Source: Pontederia crassipes (Eukaryota; Streptophyta; Magnoliopsida; Commelinales; Pontederiaceae). From it: a stretch of 64,000 nt of DNA. The notes beneath the pieces are model-generated. The model was not told the origin of the DNA. It saw only the letters and a program-made list of their open reading frames with translations, and made no database searches. Each line of letters begins with the position of its first letter. Within the stretch, counting starts at the first letter, position 1. The translations under genes were made by a program, and so were the position numbers. The DNA lies in NCBI GenBank assembly GCA_030549335.1, contig CM060190.1, forward strand, positions 48,932,999 through 48,996,998, given 5' to 3'. Positions 11,201 through 21,311 of the stretch are shown piece by piece.

Positions 11201-14001
11201 AAGGAGATTTGGTCTTTGTACACTCGAGACAAGAGAGGTTTCCTAAGGGCACTTATCACAAACTTAAGTCAAGGAAGTTTGAACCGAGCAAGATACTAAA
11301 GAAAATAAGTTCGAATGCTTATTTCATTGAGCTTCCATCAAATTTGCAAATCAGCCCTCTATTCAATGTCTCATATTTGTATGCTTTTGAGGGCTTTCAT
11401 ATGGACACGGCTGAAGTTTCAAATCAATTGGAACAGCACCCCAAAGTTTCTACTGATGTTATTAAAGATTTGTTGGATGTCAAAGAGGTCAGTTCTCGTA
11501 AACAGATATAGAAGATTTTTATTTAAATGGTTGGGTAAACCTGCCACTGATAGCACTTGGATCAATGAAGACGAGCTCAAGAAGATCGATGCCGAGATGT
11601 ATGATGATGTGGTGCAAGTTTTTTCCAAGGAGCCAAAATTTTCAAACTGAGGAGATTGACGAGCTTTTATTTTAAATCAGTTATTTTAATTAAAGCTGGT
11701 ATTTTAGTCTATTAGTCATCGTGTGATAGGCATGTGACCTTTTAATTAGTTATAATGGTCCTGATTAAAAGTAGAATAATCAACGATTGAGATTGGTTAT
11801 TAATTTTAACCTCTTGTAACCCTAGTATTTAAGGCTGCTAATAGGATTTTCAGCCGTCATTATCTCTCTTTTATCAAAATTATAGAATTTTGTGATTTTC
11901 TCATAAACCCTAATTGTTCCTCTATCAATCCTTCTCATCTTCGAGCCTAATTTCTCATTATTCTTGCTGATTTTCTCTCCTTACTGCATCATCAAGTGTA
12001 ATGTTTTTGCTAGTATTACATCTTCCAACTTATGATTAAGGTAGAAAAAGAATGAAGAATTCACCTTCTTTTTTTTTTTGAGCAGAAAAAGGATGACTAC
12101 CAAAGTTGTGGTTGTATGAGAAGATGAATTCTTCATTCAGCAATATATATATATATGAAAGTATGAGAAGATGTACATGGTGAGAGCTCTCGGAGAGAAG
12201 AATTCACCTATGCGTGATTTTACTGCGTATAAACTATAATTAACATAAGCCATAGTAAGGGGCACAAAGAAATCCACTCACAGATGTATCATTACGGTTC
12301 TCTTGTCCAGGGATATAAATTATATCATTCGATATCATAGGAGATTTGGCGAACCCAGTCTGTTTCTCCTCTCTCACTTGGTTGAATATGCCAGTGAAAC
12401 CATCACCTGATGAAGGATTGCTTTCATCCCACTCACCAAACTTCGGGACTGCTGAACCTTTCTCGAGCTGCTAAAAGGCATTGACATATGAGTATTTTGT
12501 AACTCTCTCCAACATTTGCATTATAACCTTTACCATTAGAAGAAATATCAACTTACTGTTTCATTCCCTCGACCACCAGCCTTCATCTTTGACCTGCCTG
12601 GGGTGCTTGAGTTAACTGTGTGGCTACTTTCTGATGAACTCTTGGAATGAGAAGATATGTTTCCTTTGTTTGTACCCTTCGCTTGATAATGGGGATGAAG
12701 AGGAGAGCGATCGATGCTATTATCAGAACTACCACTCAGTCTGCCAACCCTCCTCTGGTGATCACCTGAGTTCGGTCGATAACCATGCTTATGATGCGGG
12801 GAGTCTGTGGTGGGTTTATGAGCCGCATTACTTTGATGCAACGATGACTCGGTAGATTGGAAGAAATCATCATTATTGTTTGCATGTAGCTCATCCTTTG
12901 GCTTTGGAGGCACAGAGTCATGTGTATCAATTGCTGGTGCATCTGAACGCAATGCCTCTGTCTTTTGTTCAGAGTCATTTGGATTTGTTATTTTACCTTC
13001 ACTTTTACCTTTTCGAGCTTTTTCAAAATATTCTGTATAAGGGACACTACCATTGTTTTCCCAATTCCCAAACTGAGGAACCTGAGCATGCTGTTGCAGT
13101 CAAGTAAAGTAAGATTTTATCATTTAAAAACCTTAAAAAAATCCATTTCTGAAACATAATAAGAGGTTCTAGCAACCAGGATAAGTATATATTTTACAGT
13201 ATAGTATTTTGATTATTATTGATTCAAAAATATAGGTGGCCAGCAATGTATTTCCCATTTCTCAAAAGACCTGAACACTAATGAAATCTTCCTGTAGTTT
13301 CTCTGGTAGCCTAGGAAAACTCTAGTTAACTTATAGGCTGAACTTACCCATCGAATTAAATGAGCAAGGAGACAGATCAGTAGGTAAATACAAGGAAGGT
13401 TAACTAGGAAAAACACATGTAAAGAAAGACTTGCTCTATGCAACTATGATCACAGATTTACAGCTTATTGAGGATTAAAATTCCCACTGTCATAGGCCTC
13501 TAGCTTTTGCTGTTTCCAGTAATGCTATTATATAAGCATTAAAAATGCTTGTAAATTTTTAAGGAAGTGAGTCCATATAAAAGTCGCAAGTAACTCTTAT
13601 ACTTCTCATATGTATTAGTTTGAAAAGAGTAGCCCTGAATGGCACTGTAGAAGCTATTGATACAATAACCAATTCAGAATATTTCTAGGAGAGACAGAAG
13701 GTGGTCTGCAAATATTTGATAGGATTTCTGTTTGGTCCGAGGGGGGATTGTTTTTCCAACTCAAATCAGCATGAAGATTTTTTAGTCCAAATCTAATCAA
13801 GAAGGAGCAAATAAACCCCTAAATAAGTGGATTAAACGAGAAATAAAACGTCAGATTCTCCGTTATTTGAACTTATTTTACAAGAAGCCACAGCAACAGA
13901 AGCCGATCTTCGCGTGGAATAACAAAGATGCGACGGAACCGAAGCAAAGAAAGCACCAGATAAGACCTAGAAGGAAGCCAACAAAGGGAACTCACCGCCA
14001 T
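8281..14001 (-). CDS. RIN4: RIN4-like protein (two NOI domains, acylated C-terminus)
   Basis: Membrane-tethered regulator of plant immunity and target of bacterial effectors. Four exons on the minus strand, in coding order: 13996-14001 (ATG GCG), 12557-13090, 12282-12470 and 8281-8313. They give 253 residues. The N-terminal NOI domain has VPQFGNWE at residues 6-13 followed by VPYTEYFEKARKGK. The C-terminal NOI has VPKFGEWDE at about 188-196 and FTGIFNQVREEK. Both VPxFGxW motifs are the type cleaved by AvrRpt2 in known RIN4 proteins. The last exon encodes only GCGCFGWFKK and stop, the Cys-rich tail that is palmitoylated in the family. All splice sites are GT/AG in matching phase. The last intron is about 4 kb because a gypsy element sits in it in antisense. 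The middle of the protein is low-complexity and Ser/His-rich, as is usual here. Confidence 0.92.
9013..9351 (+). repeat. 5' LTR of the gypsy element
   Basis: 339 bp. Relative to the 3' LTR it has 4 extra bases near its start (ACGCAGGAGC against ACGAGC) and scattered substitutions. It is followed by AAT and then the primer-binding site. Confidence 0.93.
9355..9366 (+). other. Primer-binding site (initiator tRNA-Met)
   Basis: TGGTATCAGAGC, the standard plant LTR-retrotransposon primer site, lies 3 bases after the 5' LTR. Confidence 0.93.
9405..10740 (+). pseudogene. gag and aspartic protease remnant of the gypsy element
   Basis: The gag domain reads LENYFEWKPM, VKLKLKGTSLQWWKR and GTWEHMKTKLRKQW. 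A CCHC knuckle CFACGEKCHGSYAC lies near 10312-10355. The protease block CDLVIDGGSMENVIF lies near 10569-10615, followed by HPHSYKIRWLKK. Damage includes a TGA at 9778-9780 in place of a family Trp, a frameshift near 9970 and a stop at 10391-10393. Confidence 0.85.
11195..11643 (+). pseudogene. Integrase C-terminus with chromodomain-like tail
   Basis: VFVHSRQERFPKGTYHKL and KISSNAYFIELPSNLQIS followed by SPLFNVSYLY are the typical C-terminal part of plant gypsy integrases. After a frameshift near 11508 comes RRFLFKWLGKPATDSTWI, a chromodomain-like end. The catalytic core is missing upstream: the sequence jumps from a protease-side fragment (to about 11126) directly to this tail. Confidence 0.8.
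11657..11991 (+). repeat. 3' LTR of the gypsy element
   Basis: 335 bp, collinear with 9013-9351. The RIN4 intron resumes directly after it (TCAAGTGTAATG). Confidence 0.93.
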
Positions 14002-14345
14002 CTCGATGATGACTCTGAGCGATGCCAAAAGGAAGGAGACCCCAAGAGCGATATTCCACAAAAGGCTCAGAAAGGTGCCTCCTTTCCAGCACTGGAAGCC
14101 CGGAGGACGAAGTTGCTTTGAAAGAATCAGAAAAATCTCGTGGTGTGAAAGGAGAAGGCCCCAACAAGTTGCGACCCAAATGGAGACAGAGGAAGAAACA
14201 TCCAAGTGACCACATGGAGAAGAGGAGAAACGATCAACTACGAGAGGAGATGGAGAGAGACGACACAACGTCTTGACTAAAGAAAGCTGGCGGGCCTTTG
14301 TTTGACCTTTCCAGACGTCTGCTGCTGCCTGCTGCAGATCCATGT

Positions 14346-15286
14346 GTTTTTTTTTTTTTTTTTTTTTTTTGCCTTTGATTGAACGCTATGCAGTGATCAG
14401 GTTAAAGAAGGATTGTGGTATAACCAATAATTGATTTGCAAGTTTAATTTTTAAAATTATGTTCAAATGTATTCATATCGTTTTTATTTAAATATTAAAT
14501 CAATTTAAAGTTAATAGTAATTAAATTTAATGTGCTTATTAATATTTTTTAAAACTTAAATCGTTAAGGAGCAGCATCAATTATTTTATATTTTTTAACA
14601 TTTTCTGTGAACAGAAGAAAAATATATATTTTTTATAAGGAGATTAACTAGGTTTGAATTTTTAATGATATGATATTATATTAAATTAATTTTCTATAAA
14701 TTTAAATTATTAAAAAATAATATCATTCATTTTATATTCTTAAGATAGTACTTCAACATGAATAAAAAAATGTCGTATAATAGTAAGTAATCTGGTCGAA
14801 GAACAATAGTTAAATCTTCTGTTAAAAGTATAAAATAAATAATATTATTTTTCGTAATGACTTAAGCTTTTAAAAATAATGATCAACACATCAAATTCGA
14901 TCTCGTTAAGTTCTTATTAAAAAATAATTATCTTCCTTAATTATTCATGTATTGAGCTTGAGTTGTCAATCGAGTCCACGTGTAAAGAGAAGTATTAAGA
15001 ATATGAAATAAATGACGTTGTTATTCTAACATTTTTTAAGAAAAAAATCTAGTAAAAAACCTTTATATATGTTGTATGTGGTGTGATTTTCTCTCATATT
15101 TTCTTTTTTAATAACAGTGATTCTCTGATAAATTAACAATTTAAAAAAAATTGCAACTGTTAACTTCCGTAACACAATACAACTAAATTTAATTTAATTT
15201 AGTATTGTATTATGAGGAATCTCCCAACATATGTGAGAAAAATTATATTTCCGCTTCTTTTATACTACAAACAAGATGCATTGTTG

Positions 15287-15384
<98 letters not shown>

Positions 15385-16819
15385 AATAAATTTATCAGAA
15401 AAATATCGACTCCAAATTAGTTTTTTTAATAGTTATTAGTTACTAGTTATGAATATTCCGAGTAGGTAAAAAGAACTCTTTTAAATTGTAATATAGGAAG
15501 CAAAATTATGATCTTGATACTAGGAGCTAATCTTCGAGTTCTCCTATCATTCTTTGAAGATTCACACTGTAGAAATTTATATGTTGAGATCTAACCGTCC
15601 ATCTTAAATAATTATCTCCTTATTATTCATGATAAAAATATATCACAGTCAAATGTTTTTTTATTTTTTGGATATGATCAGATGGAATTGTAAATTATCG
15701 AAATTAATATAGAATAAGTTTATGATAAATTTAGATTATCTATTCAATTGACTTTTCTATTTTAATCCGATGAAATGAATGAGCTCTTTTTTTCTGCATA
15801 AACGAAAATATATATTCGGTACAGAAAAAGTACCATTAAATTTTTCAATACAACTTTGTTCCGGACCTCTTTTTTTAAAACAAATATATATTCTTTATTA
15901 AGTTCATCACAGCCATCGCCCACGCATTAATTACACATCTTGTTACATAAAAAAATAAAAAAAATAAAAAAAAACGAAACGAAGAAAACATGTTCCATCA
16001 CACCTACTCAACCAAGGGGCACAATAATTCCACTCATATTACTAACACAAAAGATACATTTTAAATATTTGACATGACCCTTAAGGGCGCTAATATCAAT
16101 TTTTGCTTTCTACAATTATTAATATAGTAAAAATATTATTATATTATTTATTTAAACTTCGGATTATTTAGTATTAATAAGTGCCAAGAAAATAATGACC
16201 CGCGCTTAGGATGATAAACCTGTATATTTAGTAGATATTCTTCTTCCAAGTTTAATTATAAAATAATTTATTCCAATAATTATGTACATTAGTCACAATG
16301 GACTGCGGTAAACACAATGCTAATTATAACATCAACATTCACCCAACTTGTGCCCAACATTTTTGTTAACCAGAACGTGCTGAACTTAATCATAACTATC
16401 AAATTTTAATTTTGTAATTGTAATATTAATTAGCAACTATTCGTATACAATTTTATATTAGTCGTATGTAGTACATTTTCCAATTTTATAAAATATACTT
16501 ATATAATTAATTTAATTGCAAATTTTAATTTTAATTACCAATATTTAATTTCACAGTATTTTCACAAATATTTGAATCCCTTGACAATGGTTGTGGTCGG
16601 TTGAAGAATTCACGTTACTTCTTTACAAAATAGCCCAATAAAGTTCATAGATCCAAAAAAAATTTGATTTACTAAATTGATAACAGAGTTGAGTATTGGC
16701 CTTAATCTCACTCTAAGAATTCTTATTGCCGCTCCAATTAGACTATATTGCCTTCACTTTTTTACTTTCAAACAAAAGATGAAAAAAAATCTTTGAAAAC
16801 CAAAAGAAAGATGTGTGAA
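14346..16819. other. AT-rich spacer with poly(T) tract and (ATT)n microsatellite
   Basis: A run of about 24 T at 14347-14370 lies just beyond the RIN4 5' UTR region. A (TTA)n run of about 31 units is at 15290-15382. The rest is AT-rich with no recognisable gene. Confidence 0.8.
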
Positions 16820-16938
16820 TAAAGAATATGATTATTTCCTCTAATCACACTTAAACTATCGTGAATTACTACATCTAATTTCATATTACGAACTTCATTT
16901 TTTGGGTACCTAAACTATCGCGATTTTACTAATTTGAT

Positions 16939-17190
16939 GTAGAGAATCGTTTGAGATGGTTTGGTCATGTTCAAAGAAGACCATTAGATGCGCCAGTAAG
17001 AAGAGTAGATCAAATAATCTGGAGTCCGATTAAAAGAGGGAGAGGGAGGCCAAGGCGGACACTTGGCGAACTAATAGATCAAGATCTATTGGTGAATAAT
17101 ATACCGAAAGGTTTGGTTACTAATAAAGCGGAATGGCGTCGTATGATCCATGTAGCCGATCCCACCTAGTGGGATAAGGCTTTGTTGTTG
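16939..17190 (+). mobile_element. RTE-type LINE 3' fragment inside the Pack-MULE left inverted repeat
   Basis: Encodes the C-terminus of an RTE reverse-transcriptase polyprotein: RWFGHVQRRPLDAPVRR, RGRGRPRRTLGELI, then RRMIHVADPT and stop at 17169, with a GATAAGGC(TTG)n tail. TTGAT flanks it at 16934-16938 and 17191-17195, although the right copy overlaps the TTG tail. Removing it restores collinearity with the right inverted repeat. Confidence 0.9.
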
Positions 17191-17367
17191 TTGATCTGTC
17201 CGTCCAATTCCATCGACTTCTCCGTTATTTTTTATTTTTTGTATCTGTGAAAAGTCCATTATATCATTGCGTTGGTCCACTTTTACATAAAAATATAATA
17301 ATAAATATAAAAAAAATTTAAAAAATAAGAGAGGAGGGGGTTCGCCACCCTGTCGAGTCCCCCAACT

Positions 17368-17601
17368 TCGCAGTTCAGATAGGCCTTACCGGTGGCCGCC
17401 TCGCTATAGGCTCCCGGGACGCCCTGGTATGCCACGCGGAGCTGGGCGCCGTGCGTGGGCGCCAGGGTGAGGTCAGAGATGCTGAGCGGATGCAGAAGGT
17501 TGGAGATCGGCATCAGGTCCAGGCTCGTCGTTGCCCCGTTGTCTCCGTCGGCCATCGACTTGACATCGTTCATGACGGAGATCGAGCTCGACGTCGGGGG
17601 G
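17368..17601 (-). pseudogene. Arogenate dehydratase N-terminal fragment, copy 1
   Basis: Minus-strand translation contains [19 protein letters not shown], then [20 protein letters not shown] and GKAYLNCE. This is the start of the prephenate/arogenate dehydratase catalytic domain of the plant phenylalanine pathway. It ends after NCE and continues into element filler. It has no start context or promoter of its own and is a captured fragment. Confidence 0.87.
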
Positions 17602-17778
17602 TCGCCGCCCCCCTCTGTGTCATCGTCGACTCCGGCGCCGAGAAAGAGAGGGGGGTCATCGCCCCCACCCCCCTTTTTGTGTCGTCATCGTCGCTCTCCC
17701 GCGTCGGGAAAAGAGAGAGGGGGGTCGCCGCCCCCCTGCGGCGACCCCCGCCCCCTCTTCGGCGTCGGGAAAAGAGAT
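17602..17778. repeat. G/C minisatellite between the dehydratase fragments
   Basis: Tandem variants of a unit like GTCGGGAAAAGAGAGAGGGG followed by TCGCCGCCCCCC. The same unit recurs at 18095-18290. Strand-asymmetric G runs alternate with C runs. Confidence 0.85.
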
Positions 17779-18093
17779 CGGGAGCACTGCGCGGTCCGCG
17801 ATCCATAGCTCCACCGCTTAGAACGCCACCTCGAACTGGTCGCAAAGAATGGATTCGCAGTTCGGATAGACCTTACCGACGGCAGCCTCGCTGTAGACTC
17901 CTGGGACGCCCTGGTACGCCACGCGGAGCTGGGCGCCATGCATGGGCGTCGGGGAGAGGTCCGAGATGCTGAGCGGATGCGGGAGGTTGGAGATCGGCAT
18001 CAGGTCCAAGCTCGTCGTTGCCCCGTTGTCTCCGTCGGCCATCGACTTGACACCGTTCACGGCGGAGATCGAGCTCGACGTCGACGATGACAC
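17779..18093 (-). pseudogene. Arogenate dehydratase fragment, copy 2 (longer)
   Basis: Same region as copy 1 with small differences (for example [19 protein letters not shown]). It reads on through [11 protein letters not shown], a TAA stop where the family has Gln, then AVELWIADRAVLP. It therefore covers more of the dehydratase domain than copy 1. The two copies suggest internal duplication of one capture. Confidence 0.87.
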
Positions 18094-18094
18094 A

Positions 18095-18290
18095 GAGGGG
18101 GCGGCGAACCCCCCCCCCCCCCCACTCCTCTCTCTCCGACGCCTGGAAAGAGAGGGGGGGGGGTCGCCGCCCCCCGTCGTCGTCGTCGCTCTCTGGCGTC
18201 GGGAAAAGAGAGAGGGGGGGTCGCCGCCCCCCCCCCCCCCTCTCTCCGGCGTCGGGAAAAGAGAGGGGTGGGTGGAGGGTCGCCGTCCTC
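18095..18290. repeat. G/C minisatellite with long C and G runs
   Basis: Repeats of GGCGTCGGGAAAAGAGAG-type units separated by runs of 9-15 C or 7-10 G. The reading frames open across it are a by-product of composition. Confidence 0.85.
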
Positions 18291-18552
18291 CTTTTTTTCT
18301 TTTGGTTTTTAAATTATTTTTAAATTTATTATTATATTTTTATGTAAAAGTGAACTAAAAGGGGTATAATGAACTTTTCACAAATGCGAAAAATAAAAAA
18401 TAACGGAGAAGTTGACGAAATTGGACGAAAGGACCAAATTGAAAAAAATGTGATAGTTTAGGTATCCAAAAAATGAAGTTCGTGGTCTGAACTTAGATGT
18501 GGTAATTCGTGATAGTTTATGAGTGATTAGAGGAAATAACCCTAAAGAATAT

Positions 18553-19689
18553 TACAAAAAATGAGTGACTGCTCGTCTTCCTATATTAATGGACAAACAT
18601 ACTAATTTAATTAATATGAAATCAGAATAAAATTAGACATAAAATTTTGTCTTAGAAATATACAAAATAAAGTGAAAATAAGAAGGAGTGGAAAACTTTA
18701 GAAAAATTATTTTTAAAATAATTACTTTTTTGAATAATTATTAAGTGTCCCTTGTTTTTTTATCTTTTTGTCAAGAAAATGCTAATTCATTTCCCAATTA
18801 ATTTGGTTGCTCAATCAATTAGTTACAGTTAAACAAAAATTTTGTTAAGATATGGTGACGAATTTAATTGGCTGAACTCACTAATTAATAATGAGAGATT
18901 TAGCATCAACTTGATAATTCATATTTTCTTAACAAAAAACTGAAAATATAATGAACACAACTTATTCAGAAAAATAATTATTTTAAAAATATTTTTCACT
19001 CTTCTTACTTCCACTTTATTTTATAAATTCCTAAAATAAATTCATATGTTTAAATCCCATTGTAATTTCTGTATTAACTAAATTAATATGTTTGTTCAAT
19101 TATACAAATTTTATCGGATGCTCACTTTCACTATACAATTATATCTTTTTAATTAGGATTTATCATCCTTTTATAGATATTTATTTGCTATTGCATATCT
19201 CTTATATTTTTTTTGTTCTTCAATTTGTTTGACCTTTTTTTATTTCTGAAGCTCGTATAAGAAAATGAAGAGTCACTTTATTTTTTTGCAGTATTCTCCT
19301 TTTTAGATCTCACTACCAACACATTTTTCTTTTGGCAGCTCTATTAATGTCACTTTGAACTCTATCTTGTCCAAGACGTTACAGTTTCCAAGACTTTTTT
19401 ATTATTTTTTGTTTCAAAGTAAAAAAGATAAGGACAATATAGTCTAATTAGACTGGCAACAGTTTTAATTTCGTTTTTCCTAAATTTGTGAGGGTTCCTC
19501 TCTGTTGCCTATTTCTAGAGTTAGTCTCATGTCTTTCATTGCTGTTTATTTTTGAATTCTATGATGTGCTGAGGTTATCTTTAGGTCTAAGTTGGCAATC
19601 GCGAGGACGATTTGGTAGATGATTTTGTCCACATATGATGATTATACTATGTGCCAGATTTTTGAGGTAATTCTTTCTCATGACCACTG
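18553..19689. other. AT-rich spacer
   Basis: No gene, RNA or clear element recognised. Confidence 0.6.
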
Positions 19690-20115
19690 TTTGGCCCAAT
19701 GGGAGCCCATCGATGTGGGGTGGACGAAATTAAACATTGACGGTGCCTTTACTGATTGCGAGAAAATGGGGGTATGAGTTTTGTTTGTCACACTAATGAT
19801 TTTATCTTTTTGACTACTGGTGCGGTGATTAGGCGTTGCCGTACAACTTTGGAGGCCGAGGCCGTGCTCGAGGGAATCAAATAGTAGCACTCAACTCCAC
19901 ATTCTAGCTCTTCAAATATTGCTCTTCAGGTTGAATCTGATTTTCATATTCTCATCAATGTCATTAACAACAATTCGGACCCATTTTTTGGATATTAAAG
20001 GATTACTCTCCTTTTTTTTTGAAAATTACAAAGTATCATACTCTAATAGGAAAGTAAATTCTATAACTCATTTTTTTCTCAACTGGCTTGTCATCTCCTG
20101 TACGACATTTTTTTG
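19690..20115 (+). pseudogene. LINE-type RNase H fragment (degenerate)
   Basis: Broken-frame translation gives WEPIDVGWTKLNIDGAFTD, then TGAVIRRC- and TTLEAEAV-like pieces, then ALQVESDFHILINVINNN. These match the RNase H domain of plant L1-type retroelements. Several stops and frameshifts. No LINE reverse transcriptase is seen nearby. Confidence 0.7.
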
Positions 20116-21005
20116 AGAAGGTCATACTCTTTCGAAAGTCCTTCAATTTTTGTATTTTGATAACACTCGTTAGTTTATTTAATAGTTAATGAATCTTTTT
20201 TTTAAAAGGATTCTGGGAGTGGCAGTAAGCCACCCCTTGAAGTATACTAATAACTTCAGATTTAAATCTTGAAATCTTCACTTTAATAAAAGAATAAAAT
20301 ATTATTATTTTACCTTTTTGACTTTGAATTTAACTTTAAATATCAGAGACAACCCGACCGACACCTACCAAAAAAAAAATCACCAATTGAAGTGTTTTCT
20401 CTATATACTAGTACTACTTTCTTCGGTGCGTATGCTTCTTCCGAGGTTGAAGGATAAAACAGTTTAACCCACTAAATAAGTAATTGTACGATGAAGATTC
20501 ATGTTTTAGTACAGTGTCATCACGTCAAAACTCATTTTTTGCTGAAAAATTAACCAATAAAATTCCTTAATTAAGAAATTACTGTACATGGTTGCTCCGG
20601 GGGATTAGTAGAATCAGTGGGAGCACAGTACACAAGTCCTCTAAACCCTTTTGAAAAAAAAAGCGAATGAGCAGCCCATTGCTTTTGTCTGAATGCATGC
20701 ATCAGCAGCTGCTGAAGCCCTGCAGATTAAACGACATGTGCTCTCCTCCCACCATACGTCACGGCCGGAATCAAATTGCTGCTCTAAGCTTTTTTTAATC
20801 TCGCATTTTCTCCATCGTCACTTGCCCTTGCCAGTCTCTTCATTACCTTTGGTGGGAGTGTTCATCTGTACCTTTCCCTTTTTTTTTTCCTGCTGATTCG
20901 TTTCTTTTTCCTGGCTGCAAGAGGTGAAAGATCGCGGCTTTATCATTTTTGAGAAAATCGGCATCTGATCTCCAACTGCTTCAGATGACCCTGGTGGAGA
21001 ATGGA
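20116..21005. other. Spacer and BAP31 upstream region
   Basis: AT-rich to about 20680, then more balanced sequence that probably holds the BAP31 promoter and first untranslated exon. No coding gene seen. Confidence 0.5.
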
Positions 21006-21155
21006 GTAAGTGCTCTTTGCCGTGCGATCTCAATCCCAGGCGAAAAGGGAATAAAAATGTTTTGTTATGTGTAAAAGTGGTTAGGGCTTGTTGGCATTGT
21101 GAAGATTCAATCTTTATTGCATTTTTCTTCTAAAAATCTGTTCTTTTACTTGTAG
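21006..21155 (+). other. Probable 5' UTR intron of the BAP31-like gene
   Basis: GTAAGT at 21006 and TTACTTGTAG ending at 21155 form a plausible intron upstream of the start at 21312. Inferred from splice signals only. Confidence 0.4.
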
Positions 21156-21311
21156 ATGAAGCCCCCTTTGAAGGAAATGCATGACTTTTCTGCAGAACCC
21201 TACCAGGAAATGATGAAATCTTGCTAATTCGTTTCCGTTGAAAGGAAAAAGGGACAAAGAGTTGCTCCATTTGTGAACGAAGTCGCGTAAGGGCTTGCAG
21301 GGGGAGCAAGG

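Larger units (their letters stand above)
9013..11991 (+). mobile_element. Non-autonomous Ty3/gypsy LTR retrotransposon in the RIN4 last intron
   Basis: Complete element of 2979 bp with two similar LTRs (9013-9351 and 11657-11991), starting TGACG and ending ATCA. It has a tRNA-Met primer site and a purine-rich tract (CTGAGGAGAT) before the 3' LTR. The flanks are GCAAG before and TCAAG after, consistent with a 5-bp target duplication carrying one change. The relic at 3765-4060 shows the site without the element. Inside are gag and protease pieces and the integrase tail. Reverse transcriptase, RNase H and the integrase core are absent, so it would need help in trans. Confidence 0.93.
16830..18542. 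mobile_element. Pack-MULE (Mutator-like element carrying host gene fragments)
   Basis: Long terminal inverted repeats of about 235-240 bp run inward from 16830 and 18542 (outer ends GATTATTTCC and, reversed, GGGTTATTTCC). They share stretches such as AACTTCATTTTTTGG, CTTCTCCGTTATTTTTTATT and TTTTACATAAAAATATAAT. A 10-bp direct repeat TAAAGAATAT flanks the element (16820-16829 and 18543-18552), in the size range for Mutator elements. It has no transposase. The GC-rich interior holds two arogenate dehydratase fragments and G/C minisatellites, quite unlike the AT-rich surroundings. Confidence 0.9.

Noticed and set aside
13873-14343. 156-codon minus-strand frame around the RIN4 first exon
   Set aside because: It is in the 5' UTR and first intron of RIN4. 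The family start is the short ATG GCG exon at 13996-14001.
15205-15420. 71-codon frame with a long Ile run
   Set aside because: Translation of the (ATT)n microsatellite.
17451-18358. Open frames of 78-173 codons on the plus strand of the Pack-MULE
   Set aside because: They run antisense to the dehydratase fragments and through G/C repeats, with no recognisable domain.
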